Source: Verrucomicrobiota bacterium
GTDB taxonomy: Bacteria; Verrucomicrobiota; Verrucomicrobiia; Chthoniobacterales; Terrimicrobiaceae
NCBI GenBank assembly: GCA_026398255.1
Contig: JAPLTG010000022.1
Span: 18,209-82,208, forward strand
Direction of reading: 5' to 3'
Length of the DNA: 64,000 nt
Shown here: positions 17,338-24,786 of the stretch, piece after piece
Layout of the letters: each line of letters starts with the position of its first letter
Position numbering within the stretch: the stretch's first letter is position 1
Program-made: the position numbers and the translations under genes
The notes under the pieces: model-generated
Seen by the model: the letters and a program-made list of their open reading frames with translations, nothing else
Told to the model about the DNA's origin: nothing
Database searches by the model: none

Positions 17338-17739
17338 ATGGAAGACTACAACGAACCCGCACCAGAAACCTCCCCTTCGCTGATTGGAAACATCCATTTT
17401 CTGATCGCGATTTTGGCTCTCGCCTTTTCGGTTTTCCTCTTCGCTCAAATTAGCGCGAACGGACAAGCGTCCCGCTCGATGAAATGGCGCTATGACACCA
17501 TGGATCGCCAACTCACCTCAACCATCGAAGGCGAGAAGCGTTTTGCGGAACTCATCAAACAGCGCGAAGCGAGCGTCCAGCAGGCCCAGCAAGTCCAGAC
17601 CCGCTACACCGAGATGCTCAATGATCTCCTCAAACTCGCGGATACCGACAACGACGCCAAGGCCGTGGTCGAAAAATATCGCATCCAGCGTCAGGACACC
17701 CCCCAACCCGCTGCTTCCCAAAAACCCGCCACCCCCTGA
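17338..17739 (+). CDS. Small membrane-anchored coiled-coil protein
   Basis: 133 residues with a cytoplasmic-type N-terminus, one membrane segment (IHFLIAILALAFSVFLFAQI, about 19-38), then a long helical/coiled-coil stretch (about 45-115) and a Pro/Gln tail. It lies 4 bases after the preceding gene of similar architecture. The likeliest role is a two-component membrane coiled-coil assembly, but nothing in the sequence names a function. Confidence 0.65.
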   Translation: MEDYNEPAPETSPSLIGNIHFLIAILALAFSVFLFAQISANGQASRSMKWRYDTMDRQLTSTIEGEKRFAELIKQREASVQQAQQVQTRYTEMLNDLLKLADTDNDAKAVVEKYRIQRQDTPQPAASQKPATP

Positions 17740-17769
17740 TCCGACGGTAACGCCGGTCGCCGCGTGTTC

Positions 17770-18750
17770 ATGAAAACCCTGCTCGTCACGGGCGCAACAG
17801 GGTTTGTTGGCAGGAATCTTCTTCTCCGCGAAATTTCGCAGGGAACCCAAATTCTCGCCCCGGTCCGTAACGCCAAAAAACTCCGAGCCCAACTCGAGAT
17901 CGAGGGTTTCGATTCCGCATCCGTTACGCCCCTCGACCCCGAGCCGGAAAACTGGCCCCCAGGCATCCACCCCACCCACGCCCTCCTTTCGGCCGGCGTT
18001 CTCTTCGCGCGGAACCGCGACGAGTATTTCGCCACCAATGTCGATTGGACCCTTCGTATCCTCGAAGCCCTCCCGGAATCGGCACGCGTGGTGGTTTTAT
18101 CCTCTCAATCCGCAGGAGGCCCAACGCCCCATGGTCGCGCCGCCCGCACCGAGTCGGATGCCGACACGCCACTCACTTGGTATGGAAAATCCAAGCTCGC
18201 TTTGGAACGAGCCCTCCATGGCCAAAAAAACCGCCGCATTTGCATTCTCCGCCCCCCGATGATCCTCGGCGCGAGAGACACCGCCACCCTCCCTCTTTTT
18301 AAAATGGCGCTTGGCCTGATTCGCACCAAGCCGGGCCTGCGTCGAAAGGAATTCAGCTTCCTCTCCGTCGATGATGTCGTCGAAGCCGTCCAATCGGCAT
18401 GGAGCCTCGAGAGCCCCGGCCCACATTACATCTCAGCGCATCGCACGATCACCGACTGGGAGTTGATCGAAACGGCCGCGCGCGCCGCTGGCGGCAAAGG
18501 GGTGACCCTGCCAATCCCGATCGCCGTCGTAAAAGCCATGTCGCTACTCGTCGATTCCATTCCCTCCCTGCGCCGCTCCGCCCCAAGCCTCACCCGCGAC
18601 CGCGCGAAGGAAATCTGGGCGGACCGCTGGGTGGTGGACTCCACCGCATTCCGTCGAGCCACAGGTTGGCAGAGCCGCCAAGATCTCGCCGAGGCCCTGA
18701 ATGGCGCTTTCCGCCACTATGTCCGCGAGGGTCATCTCCCCTCCCCCTAA
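17770..18750 (+). CDS. NAD-dependent epimerase/dehydratase family protein
   Basis: 326 residues, an extended short-chain dehydrogenase. The dinucleotide loop is TGATGFVGRNLL at about 6-17, the catalytic YxxxK is WYGKSKLALE, and LRPPMILGARD follows, as in the extended SDR class. A GTG two codons upstream (17764) is an alternative start, but the ATG puts the first strand directly at the N-terminus. The substrate is probably a nucleotide sugar or a hydroxysteroid-like molecule; the sequence does not decide. Confidence 0.85.
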   Translation: MKTLLVTGATGFVGRNLLLREISQGTQILAPVRNAKKLRAQLEIEGFDSASVTPLDPEPENWPPGIHPTHALLSAGVLFARNRDEYFATNVDWTLRILEALPESARVVVLSSQSAGGPTPHGRAARTESDADTPLTWYGKSKLALERALHGQKNRRICILRPPMILGARDTATLPLFKMALGLIRTKPGLRRKEFSFLSVDDVVEAVQSAWSLESPGPHYISAHRTITDWELIETAARAAGGKGVTLPIPIAVVKAMSLLVDSIPSLRRSAPSLTRDRAKEIWADRWVVDSTAFRRATGWQSRQDLAEALNGAFRHYVREGHLPSP

Positions 18751-18794
18751 AATGTCTTGATGCCTCCCCCGCTCGGTTGTCCCATCGGCCGCTC

Positions 18795-19445
18795 ATGAAT
18801 CCGATCTCCACCGACCAACTCCTCGCCGCGCAAAACTGGCGCTACGCCACCAAGCAATTCGACGCTTCGAAAAAAATCCCAGCTCCCGACTGGTCTGCTC
18901 TCGAGGACTCCCTGATTCTCTCGCCCTCCTCCTACGGCCTCCAGCCCTGGCAATTTTTCGTCGTCGAAAATCCCGACCTTCGTGCCAAACTCCGCCCGCA
19001 TTCCTGGAACCAATCGCAAGTCACCGATGCGTCGCACCTCGTCGTCTTCGCGATTCCCGAGACAGTCGATGTTCCCTACATGGAAAAATACCTCGCTCGC
19101 ATCGCGGAAGTCCGTGGAGTGACACTCGAGTCGCTGGGTTTCTACCGCGACATGATGATGGCTGATGTCATCGCCGGTCCCCGCGCCGCTTGGGTCCGCG
19201 AGTGGGCCGCCCGCCAAGTCTACATCGCCCTTGGAAATTTCATGACCTCCGCCGCGCTCGTCGGAATCGACACCTGCCCGCTCGAAGGCATTGATCCCCG
19301 CGAATACGACGCGATCCTCGACCTCCCTACAAAGGGCTACAACACCGTCGTCGCCTGCGCCGCCGGATACCGCTCCACCGAGGACAAATACGCCACCCTT
19401 CCTAAAGTCCGCTTCGAAAAATCCGACCTCGTCCGGCACTTGTAA
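18795..19445 (+). CDS. Nitroreductase-family NAD(P)H oxidoreductase
   Basis: 216 residues, an FMN-dependent nitroreductase of the NfsB-like type. Seen: NWRYATKQFDASKKI (the N-terminal FMN-binding RYxxKxFD), SPSSYGLQPWQFFVVE, a central region with AARQVYIALGNFMTSAALVGIDTCPLEG, and the C-terminal AAGYRSTEDKYATLPKVRF. Length matches the family. The ATG at 18795 is chosen; upstream sequence in frame belongs to the preceding gene's region. It reduces nitro groups or quinones with NAD(P)H; the physiological substrate is unknown. Confidence 0.93.
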   Translation: MNPISTDQLLAAQNWRYATKQFDASKKIPAPDWSALEDSLILSPSSYGLQPWQFFVVENPDLRAKLRPHSWNQSQVTDASHLVVFAIPETVDVPYMEKYLARIAEVRGVTLESLGFYRDMMMADVIAGPRAAWVREWAARQVYIALGNFMTSAALVGIDTCPLEGIDPREYDAILDLPTKGYNTVVACAAGYRSTEDKYATLPKVRFEKSDLVRHL

Positions 19446-19462
19446 ACCGAGCCCAGAAAATT

Positions 19463-19492
19463 AACCACAGAGGACACAGAGAGCACGGAGGA
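19463..19492. repeat. Fragment of a dispersed CACAGAG-type repeat
   Basis: The gap 19446-19587 contains the phrase AACCACAGAGGACACAGAGA followed by GCACGGAGG, a motif recurring in intergenic regions of many environmental bacterial genomes. A related variant (GCAGAGGCACGGAGCCGCGG) is at 63771-63790 in this window. The same gap also holds two copies of ACTTAAAACTT-like sequence (19551-19582) just before fumC. No gene is seen in the gap. Confidence 0.4.
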
Positions 19493-19587
19493 GGGGAAAA
19501 AAGTTCGCTTGTCACCCACAACCTCACCGACTCCCGCGCCACCCGCCGCCACTTAAAACTTAATTCCTAAAACTTAAAACTTTTCCC

Positions 19588-21000
19588 ATGACCACCACCG
19601 CACCTCACAACCCCGCCACCCACCGCCTCGAGTCCGACTCGATGGGGCAAATTTCCGTTCCTCACAATGTCTATTGGGGAGCCCAGACTGCCCGCTCGCT
19701 CATCCATTTCGACATCGGCGAGGACATCCTCCCGCCCGAAATGGTGAAAGCTCTCGGCACCCTTAAAAAAGCCTGCGCCCTCGCCAACGCCGACCTCGGC
19801 AAACTCCCTGCCGACAAGCGCGACCTCATCGTCCGTGCCGCCGATGAGGTCATCGCCGGAAAACTCGACGCCCACTTTCCCCTCCGCATCTGGCAGACCG
19901 GCTCCGGCACCCAGAGCAACATGAACGCCAACGAGGTCATCTCGAACCGCGCCATCGAACTCGCCGGCGGCGAGATGGGATCCAAAGCACCGGTGCACCC
20001 CAATGACCATGTGAACATGTCGCAGTCGTCGAACGACACCTTCCCGACCGCGATGTCCATCGCCTCCGCCACGGTCGTGCTGGAATGCCTCATCCCTGCC
20101 GTCAAAACCCTCCGCGACACGCTCGATGCCAAAGCCAAGGCCTTCGCCGACATCGTCAAAATCGGTCGCACCCATTTGCAGGACGCCACACCGCTCACAC
20201 TCGGACAGGAATTTTCCGGCTATGTCACGCTCCTCGACCAAGGACTCCGCGATGTCGAATATTCCCTAAGCGGACTCTACCAACTCGCCATCGGCGGCAC
20301 CGCCGTCGGCACCGGCCTCAATGCGCACCCCGAGTTCGGCGACCGCGCCGCTGCTCACATCGCCAAGCTCACCAGCCTCCCATTCCAATCCGCACCGAAC
20401 AAATTCGCCGCCCTCTCCGGCCACAACGAATTCGTCATCGCCAGCGGCGCGGTGAAATCCCTCGCCTGCGCGCTGATGAAAATCGCCAACGACATTCGAT
20501 GGCTCGCGAGCGGGCCCCGTTGTGGTCTGGGTGAACTCATCATTCCCGAGAACGAGCCTGGCTCCTCGATCATGCCCGGCAAGGTGAACCCCACCCAATC
20601 CGAAGCCCTCACCATGATCGCCATCCAAGTCATGGGCAACGACACCGCCATCGGCATCGCCGCCTCCCAGGGCAACTTCGAACTGAATGTCTTCAAGCCC
20701 GTCATCGTTCACAATTTCCTGCACTCCGTCCGCCTCATCGCCGAGGGCTGCCATTCCTTCAACGATCACTGCGCCATCGGCATCGAGCCGAACCTCCCCG
20801 TCATCGAGAGCTATGTGAAAAACTCCCTCATGCTTGTCACCGCGCTGAACCCACACATCGGCTACGACAAAGCCGCCCAGATCGCCAAAAAAGCCCACAA
20901 AGACGCCTCCAGCCTCAAAGAAGCCGCCCTCGCCCTCGGATACCTCACCGCCGAGCAATTCGACCAGTGGGTCGTGGCCAAAAACATGACGCATCCATGA
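19588..21000 (+). CDS. fumC: Fumarate hydratase, class II
   Basis: 470 residues. Class II fumarase converts fumarate to malate in the TCA cycle. It has the opening [64 protein letters not shown] (substrate-binding), [18 protein letters not shown], and the catalytic-serine loop [16 protein letters not shown]. Length is typical (about 465). The ATG sits just after an AT-rich stretch. It does not need an iron-sulfur cluster, unlike class I enzymes. Confidence 0.97.
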   Translation: MTTTAPHNPATHRLESDSMGQISVPHNVYWGAQTARSLIHFDIGEDILPPEMVKALGTLKKACALANADLGKLPADKRDLIVRAADEVIAGKLDAHFPLRIWQTGSGTQSNMNANEVISNRAIELAGGEMGSKAPVHPNDHVNMSQSSNDTFPTAMSIASATVVLECLIPAVKTLRDTLDAKAKAFADIVKIGRTHLQDATPLTLGQEFSGYVTLLDQGLRDVEYSLSGLYQLAIGGTAVGTGLNAHPEFGDRAAAHIAKLTSLPFQSAPNKFAALSGHNEFVIASGAVKSLACALMKIANDIRWLASGPRCGLGELIIPENEPGSSIMPGKVNPTQSEALTMIAIQVMGNDTAIGIAASQGNFELNVFKPVIVHNFLHSVRLIAEGCHSFNDHCAIGIEPNLPVIESYVKNSLMLVTALNPHIGYDKAAQIAKKAHKDASSLKEAALALGYLTAEQFDQWVVAKNMTHP

Positions 21001-21039
21001 GGTGTAGCGCTCCCCGCGCGTGCTAGGCCTTGCTCTTAT

Positions 21040-21112
21040 CATGTAAAGAAAAATCACTTTTCTTTACATGAAATAGGCCATGCGATAAGGAAGTGCCACT
21101 TTTCTTTATATG
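21040..21112 (+). promoter_or_regulatory. Three-half-site operator in front of fic
   Basis: A perfect 13-bp inverted repeat, CATGTAAAGAAAA (21040-21052) and TTTTCTTTACATG (21058-21070), separated by 5 bases. A third copy of the right half-site, CACTTTTCTTTATATG (21097-21112), differs from 21055-21070 at one base and ends on the fic start codon itself. Outer TTATC/GATAA arms (21035-21039, 21084-21088) extend the symmetry. The spacing and placement fit an operator that blocks both promoter and start; the winged helix at the Fic C-terminus is a natural candidate to bind it. The rest of 21001-21109 is featureless. Confidence 0.7.
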
Positions 21113-22186
21113 AGCAAGCTCTCTCCACTTCCTTTGGCTGACATGAGTGCGTTGGACAGCCGCGAGATTTGGGCGTCATTGACGGAGGCGCACCGGCATT
21201 TGGCTGAGCTGAAAGGGCTTTGCGAATCGCTTCCGAATCAGGGCATCCTGCTGGATACGCTGAGCATTCAAGAGGCGAAGGACAGTTCGGAGATCGAAAA
21301 CATTATCACCACGCATGACGAGCTATACGCCGTTCAAGGGGATTCGGCGAGTCCGGCGGCGAAAGAGGTGCGGCATTATGTCAGCGCTCTGCGGACTGGC
21401 TATGATGCGGTGCGAACTTCGGGCTTGATCCGGTTGGAAACAGTGTTGGCCGTGCAAGCGGAATTGGAGCAAAACCGCGCCGGACTGCGGAAGTTGCCGG
21501 GCACCGTTTTGAAAAATGAATCCTCCGGTGCCGTAATTTACGAGCCACCGCAGGACGCGGCGGAGGTTCAATCACTGATGGGGAACTTGATCGACTTCAT
21601 ACACGCTGAAGATGGCTTGGACCCCCTAATTCGCATGGCGATCACCCACCACCAGTTCGAAAGCATTCATCCGTTTTACGACGGAAACGGAAGGACAGGC
21701 CGCATCCTGAATCTGCTGATGTTGCAGCGCAATGGCCTACTGGATTTGCCCGTGCTTTACCTGAGTCGCTACATCACGACAACGAAGCGTGACTACTACC
21801 GACTGCTGCAAACAGTGCGGGATGAAAGCCTCTGGGCGGACTGGTGCTTGTATCTCCTCCGTGGAGTGGCTGTGACATCGCGAAGCGCGATTGCGTTGGT
21901 GAAAGCTTTTCGCGATCTCATGCTCAAGACGAAGCACGACCTGCGCGAGCGAGTGCCCAAGCTCTACAGCCAGGATTTGCTGAACAATCTTTTCCGCTAC
22001 CCCTACACAAAAATTGAGTTCATCGAAAACGAGCTTGGTGTATCCCGACCGACGGCTGGCAAATATCTGGAGCAACTCACAGCGGCGGGTCTGGTGCGCA
22101 AACAACGGATGGGCAAGACGAACTTCTACATCAATGACCCGCTGTTCGACCTGCTCAGCAATGTCACGCTGAATACAAACCAGTGA
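21110..22186 (+). CDS. Fic-domain protein with N-terminal inhibitory helix and C-terminal winged helix
   Basis: 358 residues. The Fic active site is HPFYDGNGRTGR at 187-198, matching HPFx(D/E)GNGRxxR, so AMP transfer from ATP to a hydroxyl of a target protein is expected. The inhibitory motif (S/T)xxxE(G/N) is present N-terminally as S59-S60-E61-I62-E63-N64, making this an intramolecularly inhibited class II Fic protein. A winged helix at about 298-340 (TKIEFIENELGVSRPTAGKYLEQL) suggests DNA binding. Codon use is less GC-rich than in fumC, consistent with transfer. It starts inside a repeat of its own operator. Confidence 0.93.
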   Translation: MSKLSPLPLADMSALDSREIWASLTEAHRHLAELKGLCESLPNQGILLDTLSIQEAKDSSEIENIITTHDELYAVQGDSASPAAKEVRHYVSALRTGYDAVRTSGLIRLETVLAVQAELEQNRAGLRKLPGTVLKNESSGAVIYEPPQDAAEVQSLMGNLIDFIHAEDGLDPLIRMAITHHQFESIHPFYDGNGRTGRILNLLMLQRNGLLDLPVLYLSRYITTTKRDYYRLLQTVRDESLWADWCLYLLRGVAVTSRSAIALVKAFRDLMLKTKHDLRERVPKLYSQDLLNNLFRYPYTKIEFIENELGVSRPTAGKYLEQLTAAGLVRKQRMGKTNFYINDPLFDLLSNVTLNTNQ

Positions 22187-22293
22187 ATGAGCTGCAGGAA
22201 GTCATCCTGCAACTTGGTGATTACCTAAAGCTCAAGAGCTTTGATTTTTTGGAGTGCAGCGGCGAAGGTTGGCGTCCATTTTTGAGCCCGTGA
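22183..22293 (+). CDS. Possible 36-residue ORF bridging fic and the membrane protein gene
   Basis: A GTG-started frame of 36 residues overlaps the fic stop by GTGA, and its own TGA overlaps the GTG of the next gene, again as GTGA. The predicted peptide (NELQEVILQLGDYLKLKSFD, then FLECSGEGWRPF) has ordinary protein-like composition. It matches no family I recognise; it may be a remnant of a longer gene. A terminator-like hairpin lies within it, so either the ORF or the hairpin may be fortuitous. Confidence 0.3.
   Translation: MNELQEVILQLGDYLKLKSFDFLECSGEGWRPFLSP
22227..22250 (+). terminator. Terminator-like hairpin after fic
   Basis: AAAGCT, loop CAAG, AGCTTT, then GA and six Ts: the layout of a small intrinsic terminator about 40 bases past the fic stop. 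The stem is only 6 bp and AT-rich, so it is weak. A second stem, GCAGGA/TCCTGC, lies just upstream (22193-22209). Confidence 0.45.
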
Positions 22294-22820
22294 AACTCCG
22301 CCTCATTCATCGTCGACTAGCTCCGTGGCTTTTCATCCTACTGGCCTTCTCTGCCATTACTGGCATCGCTTACCGCGTTGGGAAAAAATGGTTCGGCGTC
22401 GACAAAGAGGCCGGGAATTTCATCATGGGCCTGCACACCGGCGAGTGGGCGGGGTCGTTTTTTTCTACCCTCCAAATCCTCGCGGCCGGGCTGGGCCTTC
22501 TGTTCCTACTCGGCTCGGGGGCGGCGATGTTCGTGAAATCGAAATCCCGCCAGCCGATGCGGCTTTTTCATCGCCTGCTCGGAATCGCGCTGCTGCTGCC
22601 GCTGACTGCGACCGCGCTCACCGGCATGGCCTACAAGATTGGCGAGGAGTATTTTGGCATTTCCGAGGAAACTGCCGACCTGCTGATGGACATCCACGAG
22701 GGCGGATGGCTCGGCAAGGAACTTAAAGTCTACTATGTGCTCGCAGTCGGACTCGGCCTACTCTGCGCTGGCCTACTCGGGCTCGGCATCCTGCTCCCAA
22801 AAAAACGCCGCGCCGCATGA
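22290..22820 (+). CDS. PepSY-associated-like membrane protein with two internal repeats
   Basis: About 176 residues with four hydrophobic segments in two similar halves. Each half has a helix followed by GxAYRVGKKWFG or GMAYKIGEEYFG and then a HTGEWAG or HEGGWLG motif, so the protein is an internal duplication. This is the pattern of PepSY-associated TM (PepSY_TM) proteins, often linked to metal or redox functions. The GTG at 22290 is chosen because it overlaps the upstream stop and directly opens the first helix; a GTG at 22254 is an alternative. It is coupled by ATGA to the CDF transporter. Confidence 0.7.
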   Translation: MKLRLIHRRLAPWLFILLAFSAITGIAYRVGKKWFGVDKEAGNFIMGLHTGEWAGSFFSTLQILAAGLGLLFLLGSGAAMFVKSKSRQPMRLFHRLLGIALLLPLTATALTGMAYKIGEEYFGISEETADLLMDIHEGGWLGKELKVYYVLAVGLGLLCAGLLGLGILLPKKRRAA

Positions 22821-23689
22821 TCGACACGGGAAAAACCGTGGCTCTCGGGTTGTTGACCGTATGCGTCAACCTCGTGCTCATGGCCGTGAAAATCTCCGTC
22901 GGCCTCGTTGGAAATTCCTACGCGCTGGTGGCTGATGGCATCGAGTCGGCGGCCGATATTTTTACTTCGCTGATAACTTGGGTCGGCTTCCAACTCTCGC
23001 TGCGTCCACCCGACGAAAACCACCCCTACGGCCACGGTCGCATCGAATCCCTCGCTGGACTCTTCGCCGGAGCTGCGTTGCTTGTTGCCGCTGGAATCAT
23101 CGCCTGGCACTCGGTTCTGGAAATTCGAACCCCACATCACGCGCCCGAGTGGTTCACGCTTCCGGTTCTTTTGGTTGTGGTGGCAGTAAAATGGATTCTT
23201 TCCCGAAAAATCGACGCCCTTGGCCGGGACATCGACAGCCGCGCGCTCGAAGGCGACGCCTGGCATCACCTCTCTGATGCCATCACCTCCGCCGCGGCAG
23301 GGATCGGCATCTCCATTGCGCTGATTGGCGGTCCGGGTTGGGAGGCGGCTGACGACTACGCCGCGCTGCTCGCCTGCACGATCATCGTCATCAATGGTTC
23401 CCTGATCGCGAAACGAGCCCTCCACGATATTTTGGACGGAAACCTCCCCGAAAATCTGATCGAGGAAATTCGCGCCATTGCCCGAGAAGTCCCAGGCGTC
23501 GTGGACATCGAAAAATGCCGCCCTCGCAAAAGCGGCGTGGGGCTATTTGTGGAACTTCATGTCCTCGTGCACGGCGAAACAACGGTGCGCGAAGGCCATG
23601 ACATCGGGCATCAGGTGAAAGACCACCTATTGGCAAGAAAACCCCGCATCCTCGATGCCGTCATTCACCTCGAACCCTACGAGGGCTGA
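22817..23689 (+). CDS. Cation diffusion facilitator family transporter
   Basis: 290 residues. CDF proteins export Zn, Fe, Mn or Co in exchange for protons. Membrane segments lie near 8-30, 38-58, 76-96, 112-130, 150-172 and 177-197. The metal site is visible as the ADGIESAADIF pattern in helix 2 (a D/E-rich variant of HxxxD) and the DAWHHLSDAITS site in helix 5. HPYGHGRIESLAGLFAG is the conserved loop before helix 3. The cytoplasmic C-terminal domain contains the histidine-bearing ELHVLVHGE. Start overlaps the previous stop (ATGA). Confidence 0.93.
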   Translation: MIDTGKTVALGLLTVCVNLVLMAVKISVGLVGNSYALVADGIESAADIFTSLITWVGFQLSLRPPDENHPYGHGRIESLAGLFAGAALLVAAGIIAWHSVLEIRTPHHAPEWFTLPVLLVVVAVKWILSRKIDALGRDIDSRALEGDAWHHLSDAITSAAAGIGISIALIGGPGWEAADDYAALLACTIIVINGSLIAKRALHDILDGNLPENLIEEIRAIAREVPGVVDIEKCRPRKSGVGLFVELHVLVHGETTVREGHDIGHQVKDHLLARKPRILDAVIHLEPYEG

Positions 23690-23699
23690 TCCAGCATTC

Positions 23700-24764
23700 T
23701 TATTTCAGACTTTCGGGAAGAAGGGCCTGGAGCTCCTTGACCTGCTGAACGCTGTCCCGATCGCAGACGAGAATCGCATCCGGTGTCTCAACCACGACGA
23801 GATGATCCACTCCGCAAAGAGCGATGAGGCGGCCATTGGAAATTGCGATGTTGTCACGCGAGGAATGTTGAACGACCAGGCCGCGCTTCGAATTGCCCTC
23901 GGCATCCGGCGGGATGTGAGCGGGGAGCGCCGTCCAGGCCCCGACATCATCCCAATCAAAATCCGCGATGACCGACGAAATCTGCCGGGCATTTTCCATG
24001 ATCGCGTAGTCGACCGAGATTTTCGGAAGCGAGGCAAAGCGGTCACTCAGAAGTTTTGGCAAATCCGAAATATCATTGAGGGCTTCGATGAAATCGGCCA
24101 GCGCGGGGACTTGGCGGCGCGACTCGTCGAGAAAAGTTCCCGCCTGCCACACAAAGATTCCGGCATTCCAAAAAAAGTTTCCCTCGCTCACATAGGAAGT
24201 GGCTTTCTCAAGATCGGGCTTTTCAACAAAACGCTTCAGAGCGTGAAGCCGACCCCCGCGCGAACTACCTGAAAGCGCCTCGGCGGTTTCCAAATATCCA
24301 TAACCCGTGGCTGGAAATGCGGGAGGAATTCCAATCGTCACGATCGCGCCAGAAGCGGCAGCCTCCACAGCATCGGCAAGACGGTCTCGAAATTTCGCGA
24401 CATCGTGAATCATGGCGTCCGCCGGCAGGACGACACACACGGCCTCTGGGTGGAGTGATCGGGCGATAGCCGTCGCCAATGCACAAGCCGGGGCGGTGTC
24501 TCGCTTCGCAGGCTCGGCCACGATATTTTCCGGAGGAAGAAATGGGACGGCGGCACGAGTTGATTCCATCTGGGCTTCGTTAGTGAGGACGAAGGTGTTT
24601 TCCAACGGAACCACGCCATCCAAGCGGCGAACAGTGGTCTCGAGCAGAGTCTGGTCACCGAGCAATTTCAGGAGGTGTTTCGGAGTGCTACGCCGGCTCA
24701 TTGGCCAGAAGCGCTCGCCGCTTCCACCTGCCATCACAAACGCGAAAACGGGATTTTTTTTCAT
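23700..24764 (-). CDS. manC: Mannose-1-phosphate guanylyltransferase
   Basis: About 354 residues, nucleotidyltransferase part only. It makes GDP-mannose from mannose-1-phosphate and GTP for envelope polysaccharides. Signature: FVMAGGSGERFWPMSR at the start, TPKHLLKLLGDQTLLETTVRRL, VVLPADAMI, FVEKPDLEKA, FFWNAGIFVW and DFDWDDVGAW. The C-terminal isomerase domain of bifunctional enzymes is missing. The ATG at 24764 directly precedes the nucleotide-binding loop; the frame is open 37 codons further upstream. It follows the TPR gene by 22 bases on the same strand. Confidence 0.93.
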   Translation of the reverse strand: MKKNPVFAFVMAGGSGERFWPMSRRSTPKHLLKLLGDQTLLETTVRRLDGVVPLENTFVLTNEAQMESTRAAVPFLPPENIVAEPAKRDTAPACALATAIARSLHPEAVCVVLPADAMIHDVAKFRDRLADAVEAAASGAIVTIGIPPAFPATGYGYLETAEALSGSSRGGRLHALKRFVEKPDLEKATSYVSEGNFFWNAGIFVWQAGTFLDESRRQVPALADFIEALNDISDLPKLLSDRFASLPKISVDYAIMENARQISSVIADFDWDDVGAWTALPAHIPPDAEGNSKRGLVVQHSSRDNIAISNGRLIALCGVDHLVVVETPDAILVCDRDSVQQVKELQALLPESLK

Positions 24765-24786
24765 GGGTAAAACTTGGCGGGTTGCA

